This document shows positions 60,675 to 64,000 of a DNA stretch of 64,000 nucleotides, in pieces. This stretch comes from Planctomycetota bacterium. Its GTDB lineage: Bacteria > Planctomycetota > UBA8742 > UBA2392. The notes under the pieces were generated by a model, which was given only the letters and a program-made list of their open reading frames with translations, was not told the DNA's origin and made no database searches. The DNA is taken from NCBI GenBank assembly GCA_020848275.1, contig JADLAK010000103.1:62001-126000 (forward strand), read 5' to 3'. Position numbers and translations under genes: made by a program. Position 1 is the first letter of the stretch. Each line of letters starts with the position of its first letter.

Positions 60675-61666
60675 CCTCTCCAACCCCTGCAAAAACTATC
60701 GGCGTTGGCACTCCAGAAAACGCCGAAGCGCTCCTTATGGACTTGTACGTTCGGTTGCGACGTGATCTTCAACGTTGGGCCGCCGTGACACGTCAGACAC
60801 CACAACCCAGAATGGGTTATGTCGGTCAGCACTTGGTAAGCGTCGTTACCGGACATCCAGGCGGGCGCTCCGGCGCGCGCGGAGACGATCTCAAATTACC
60901 CGAAAACAAGGTCGCGGAAATCAAGTGTTGCTACCGTGTCGATCAACTCGGTAACTGCGGAGCGTGCGGGACAGTTGTCGCAAGCATCGAAAAGGTTTGC
61001 CCGAACGCCGCCTGCGGCTCGACAAATCTCAACCGCAAAGACGATTCAAAATGGTTGCTGTCACCGAAAAATGAGCAGGAGCTAAGGGAACTCTTCAATC
61101 CGGTCAGCTATTACTTCGTGTTGTTTGAATTTGCCGATCTGGAAAAGGGGGAAGACATTGATGTCTTCATCTATGAGGTTGATCCAAAATGCCTCGGCTT
61201 TTCGCTGTGTATGATCGACTATTTTTTCAATATCCGTCCCAACTCCTTATCAAAGGCTCCGTTCAACATGTGGCCTCACAGTGCTAAGTTCTGCATGATG
61301 AAGCCCAAGATGATCTATTGGTCGGTTATTCTCGACAATGACACCATAGACACGAGGGTGTTTCCTACACGGGACAAGCCAGTTTTGTATGCCCTTGAGG
61401 AGCTCACTGAATATGCCGATTCAGACACGATAACCGAAAATGCCATCAATGCAGTGGCGATCGCTCGTCGAATAAAGTTCCCAAACGCTAGACAACTGCC
61501 TACCGCCAATGGCAAGCGCCGACGGGCAAAACTTGAGATACTCCAGCAGCAACGTGTTCTGAACAAGTGGTCAGACGAAGAATTGGCCGACGACTTTGCG
61601 CGTGCAGCTTTTGCAGGGGTTGCAAAGTACAAAAAGTGGATAACCGAATTCGCGCCAGCGCTCTAG
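60671..61666 (+). CDS. Type II restriction endonuclease, MamI-like
   Basis: 331 residues. The probable PD-(D/E)xK core is GDDLKLPENKVAEIKCCY, with Asp72/73, Glu83 and Lys85. Immediately after it comes a zinc-ribbon-like CxxC pair (Cys96, Cys99, Cys110, Cys115). The general layout resembles the MamI-type family, and the assignment is from memory of that family, not from a search. The gene sits between the controller and a convergent DNA methyltransferase, which makes the restriction role very likely. The stop codons of this gene and the methylase are 1 bp apart. It is AT-richer than surrounding genes. Confidence 0.8.
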   Translation: MTSPTPAKTIGVGTPENAEALLMDLYVRLRRDLQRWAAVTRQTPQPRMGYVGQHLVSVVTGHPGGRSGARGDDLKLPENKVAEIKCCYRVDQLGNCGACGTVVASIEKVCPNAACGSTNLNRKDDSKWLLSPKNEQELRELFNPVSYYFVLFEFADLEKGEDIDVFIYEVDPKCLGFSLCMIDYFFNIRPNSLSKAPFNMWPHSAKFCMMKPKMIYWSVILDNDTIDTRVFPTRDKPVLYALEELTEYADSDTITENAINAVAIARRIKFPNARQLPTANGKRRRAKLEILQQQRVLNKWSDEELADDFARAAFAGVAKYKKWITEFAPAL

Positions 61667-61667
61667 G

Positions 61668-62690
61668 TCAAGAAAACAATGTTGGAAGACGCCGGACGGT
61701 TGCGGAGAGTCGCTTTGCGGCTTTAGCGGCCATGTCCGCGTCAATCTCGATTGAAATTGAGCGTCGATCAAGCAACTTAGCGGCAATCGCGGTGCTGCCG
61801 GAGCCGGCAAACGGATCCAATATCACTTGGCCGGGACGACTGCTCGCTAACAACAAGCGTTGGATAAGCCGAAGAGGCTTTTGCGTCCGATGGATTCTGT
61901 CCTCAGCATAGAAGTCGATGTCCTGCCAAACATTCGTTAATCCCATCTGGGACTCGAACACGAATCCTTTCAAGTCGTCTGGAGCTTTGAAATCAAGGAC
62001 GCTTTCCAGTCGTTCCCACATTTCCAACGTGGGGACCTGTGCAAGTATGTTCTCCCCCGTGTAGAGGGACCACACACCTCCCCCGTTGCTCTTCACCCCG
62101 AGCCGTTCGTTGATGGTCTTGGCGCTCAAACCAACCTCTTTGGCCCTTTGAAGAAGACACTTTCGAATGTCGGGCTTGGCATCGTAAACGAAAAAGAAAA
62201 TGGTCTCAGTTGTGTTCGGAAACTGCTTGTAGGTGCTGGTCTTCCGGCCACCCATGGACTTCATGCCCTTATCGACAATGATTTCCTGTCGAAATTCAAA
62301 ACCGAGGTCCGTTATGTCATGAAAGAGATGAACAAGATTCCGTAGATACCCAAAGAGGTACACGGTTGCGGATCGCTTACACACGCGCGCGATTTCGGCG
62401 AACCACTCTCGACACCATTTCCGATAGTCCTCCTCCGTTCGCCAACGGAAATCCCAGACTTCTCCAACGACTTTCCAGTATGGAGGATCCAAAACTACGA
62501 GGTCCACACATCGGTCGGGTAAGCGCTTTAGCTGGGCAAGGCAATCGCCAACCAATATCTGATCTAGCGGCAGAGCATCGGCCAGAAACGGCGTGTTGAC
62601 CGTTTCTTGAACTTCACTGGCAACGGAAGCCTTGCGGGCGTTCGGCCGCGGGCGGTAAGCGCGTTTCTGTTTGGGATTCACAATCAGCAT
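61668..62690 (-). CDS. Type II DNA methyltransferase, beta-class (N6-adenine or N4-cytosine)
   Basis: 340 residues. Motif IV DPPY at 68-71 precedes motif I (DPFAGSGSTAIAA, about 292-304), the order of beta-class enzymes (N6_N4_Mtase). DPPY rather than SPPY favours adenine N6 methylation. The C-terminus RSISIEIDADMAAKAAKRL is the SAM-binding acid region. ATG at 62690 has a GGAG site 5 nt upstream; the frame is open to 62741 but the site supports 62690. It completes the restriction-modification system and lies between the endonuclease and recG. The middle (about 150-260) is the target-recognition part, whose site cannot be read. Confidence 0.92.
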   Translation of the reverse strand: MLIVNPKQKRAYRPRPNARKASVASEVQETVNTPFLADALPLDQILVGDCLAQLKRLPDRCVDLVVLDPPYWKVVGEVWDFRWRTEEDYRKWCREWFAEIARVCKRSATVYLFGYLRNLVHLFHDITDLGFEFRQEIIVDKGMKSMGGRKTSTYKQFPNTTETIFFFVYDAKPDIRKCLLQRAKEVGLSAKTINERLGVKSNGGGVWSLYTGENILAQVPTLEMWERLESVLDFKAPDDLKGFVFESQMGLTNVWQDIDFYAEDRIHRTQKPLRLIQRLLLASSRPGQVILDPFAGSGSTAIAAKLLDRRSISIEIDADMAAKAAKRLSATVRRLPTLFS

Positions 62691-62785
62691 GTAGACTCCG
62701 AGCGCGTCTAAATCGTACGCCGACAACAAGCCTAATTGCAACGTACTATACCCTGGGCTGCGACACCCGTCCCATCATTCCACCA

Positions 62786-64000
62786 CTACACATCCAGCAA
62801 CCTGAATTCGCGGCCGAAGTGCAATTCGAGGCAGCGGCGCAACAACGACTCGTCCGTCGTCAGCGCGTGCACGGCAGCGTCTTTGCGCGCCCTAGCCAGC
62901 ACGTCCAGGTCGCGCTCGAAGTCGCCCGCGTGCAATTTCGGGATGCCGCTCTGCCGCGTGCCCGCGAAGTCGCCAAAGCCGCGCATCTTTAAATCTTCCT
63001 CGGCGATGCGGAAGCCATCGGTCGTCTGGCAGATGATCTCCAGCCGTTTAATAGCGTCCTGCGTATGAGGCTCACCAAATAGGTAGAGAAAACTTTGGCG
63101 CGCGCCGCGGCCGATGCGCCCGCGCAACTGGTGAATCTGCGCCAAGCCAAAACGCTCGGCGTTTTCGATCACCATGATGTTCGCCTCGGGCACGTCCACG
63201 CCAACTTCGACCACTACCGTCGCCGCAAGAATGTCGATCTCGCCCTTGCGAAAGCGCTCCATCACCGAGGCTTTTTCTTCCGACGGCATCTGCCCGTGCA
63301 CGAGCCCGACGCGGAACTCCTTGAAGATTTCATTCTTGAGGTGTTCGGCGTATTCGACGGCGCTCTTGGCCTCCACCGCCTCGCTGCCCTCAACCAGCGG
63401 ATAAATGAAATACGCGCGCCCGCCGGCCTTGAGTTCGGCGCGGATTTTCTCGTAGCACGCCGCCTCACGCCGCCGGTGCACCCAATCCGTCAGCACGGGC
63501 TTGCGGCCCGGCGGTAGCTCGTCAATCACGCTGACATCCAGCCCGCCATACAACGTCAGCGAAAGCGTGCGCGGGATCGGCGTTGCGCTCATCGCCAGCA
63601 CGTGCGGCCGGTCGCCCTTGCGGCGCAGATCCGCGCGCTGATTCACGCCGAACTTGTGCTGCTCGTCGATTACGCACAGGCCAAGCCGCCGAAACTTCAC
63701 GTCATCTTCGATCAGCGCGTGCGTGCCGATGATGACGTGCGTACGGCCGCGCGCGAGATCGTCCAACAGTTCATCGCGTTCGCTCTTTTTCATGCCGCCG
63801 GTCAGAAGCGCGATGCGGACCTTCGTCTTGCCGAGATAACGAGTCAACGACGCGTAGTGTTGACGCGCCAAGACTTCCGTCGGCGCCATGAACGCCGCCT
63901 GAAAGCCGTGCTCGATCATCAGCAGGCTGGCATACAGCGCCACGGCAGTCTTGCCGCTACCGACATCGCCCTGAATCAAGCGGTGCATGCGGCCGGGACG
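62786..64000 (-). CDS. recG: ATP-dependent DNA helicase RecG, 3' part (truncated by the window end)
   Basis: The visible part encodes the helicase domains: Walker A GDVGSGKT, motif II DEQH in LCVIDEQHKFG, motif III SATPIPRT, and in the second domain DILAATVVVEVGVDVPEANI and QIHQLRGRIGR. The C-terminal TRG-type tail follows (RRCLELHFGREFRLLDV). The N-terminal wedge domain lies beyond position 64000; the frame is open through RPGR before the first visible Met. RecG moves and reverses stalled replication forks and Holliday junctions. It is a housekeeping gene beside the foreign-looking restriction-modification cassette. Confidence 0.95.
   Translation of the reverse strand, partial: RPGRMHRLIQGDVGSGKTAVALYASLLMIEHGFQAAFMAPTEVLARQHYASLTRYLGKTKVRIALLTGGMKKSERDELLDDLARGRTHVIIGTHALIEDDVKFRRLGLCVIDEQHKFGVNQRADLRRKGDRPHVLAMSATPIPRTLSLTLYGGLDVSVIDELPPGRKPVLTDWVHRRREAACYEKIRAELKAGGRAYFIYPLVEGSEAVEAKSAVEYAEHLKNEIFKEFRVGLVHGQMPSEEKASVMERFRKGEIDILAATVVVEVGVDVPEANIMVIENAERFGLAQIHQLRGRIGRGARQSFLYLFGEPHTQDAIKRLEIICQTTDGFRIAEEDLKMRGFGDFAGTRQSGIPKLHAGDFERDLDVLARARKDAAVHALTTDESLLRRCLELHFGREFRLLDV

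Noticed and set aside
1..64000. tRNA, rRNA, CRISPR or transposase genes
   Set aside because: Reading of the intergenic gaps showed no cloverleaf with tRNA consensus loops, no rRNA-like stretches, no regular repeat-spacer arrays and no transposase-like proteins. A tool-based scan would be more sensitive.

Overview
The window is GC-rich, densely coded DNA from a diderm bacterium. The mix of genes points to Planctomycetota or a close PVC relative: a lipoprotein secretin with N-terminal TPR-like repeats, a YdjY-type lipoprotein, a DUF3160 protein, OB-fold (tRNA_anti-like) lipoproteins, many TPR proteins and sigma factors carrying C-terminal membrane and carboxypeptidase-regulatory domains. This assignment is inference; there is no rRNA or other phylogenetic marker in the window. 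No tRNA, rRNA, CRISPR array or insertion sequence was seen.

Layout. 1-5.6 kb: 3' part of a kynureninase-like PLP enzyme, a hicBA toxin-antitoxin pair, and an operon of an alpha/beta hydrolase with hyuA and hyuB. 5.7-10.2 kb: a rhodanese protein, malate dehydrogenase, an orphan coiled-coil protein, two CPCC zinc-ribbon-like proteins and a myo-inositol-phosphate synthase. 10.2-12.1 kb: a membrane protein and a YdjY lipoprotein. 12.2-22.8 kb: a minus-strand cluster of secretin, two large exported TPR proteins, one TolQ/ExbB-like and two ExbD/TolR-like proteins, starting at a good sigma70-type promoter and ending at a strong terminator. It looks like one envelope machine with a proton-motive-force motor.

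23.0-34.7 kb is a signalling region. An ECF sigma factor overlaps a gene for a membrane-anchored DUF3160 protein. Divergently oriented from these are three tandem paralogues, each an ECF-like sigma factor fused in one polypeptide to a transmembrane helix and a roughly 650-residue predicted extracytoplasmic part with carboxypeptidase-regulatory-like folds. The three upstream regions share a TTTCC/GGAAA dyad and a short DNA block appears homogenised between two copies.

34.7-47.7 kb: an exported lipoprotein, an AMMECR1 protein, etfBA, hflX, a GspL/PilM-like plus GspM/PilO-like pair, an efflux adaptor, pyroglutamyl peptidase, hemD and two paralogous SNARE-associated (VTT-like) membrane proteins. 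47.7-53.8 kb: an outer-membrane protein, two lipoproteins, asd, a GNAT acetyltransferase and an O-methyltransferase. The asd leader encodes a 14-residue peptide rich in Thr, Lys and Met followed by a terminator, a candidate attenuator. 53.9-55.8 kb: an AAA ATPase with a PIN-like protein, a possible defence pair. 55.9-60.2 kb: ahcY, a membrane protein, a small protein and a beta-propeller lipoprotein. 60.4-62.7 kb: a compact type II restriction-modification system with its own controller. 62.8 kb to the end: 3' part of recG.

Intergenic DNA repeatedly contains compact multi-hairpin elements closed by an outer stem and long imperfect inverted repeats made of short near-repeated words. These are not explained by ordinary terminators. 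No gene-free stretch exceeds 300 bp.
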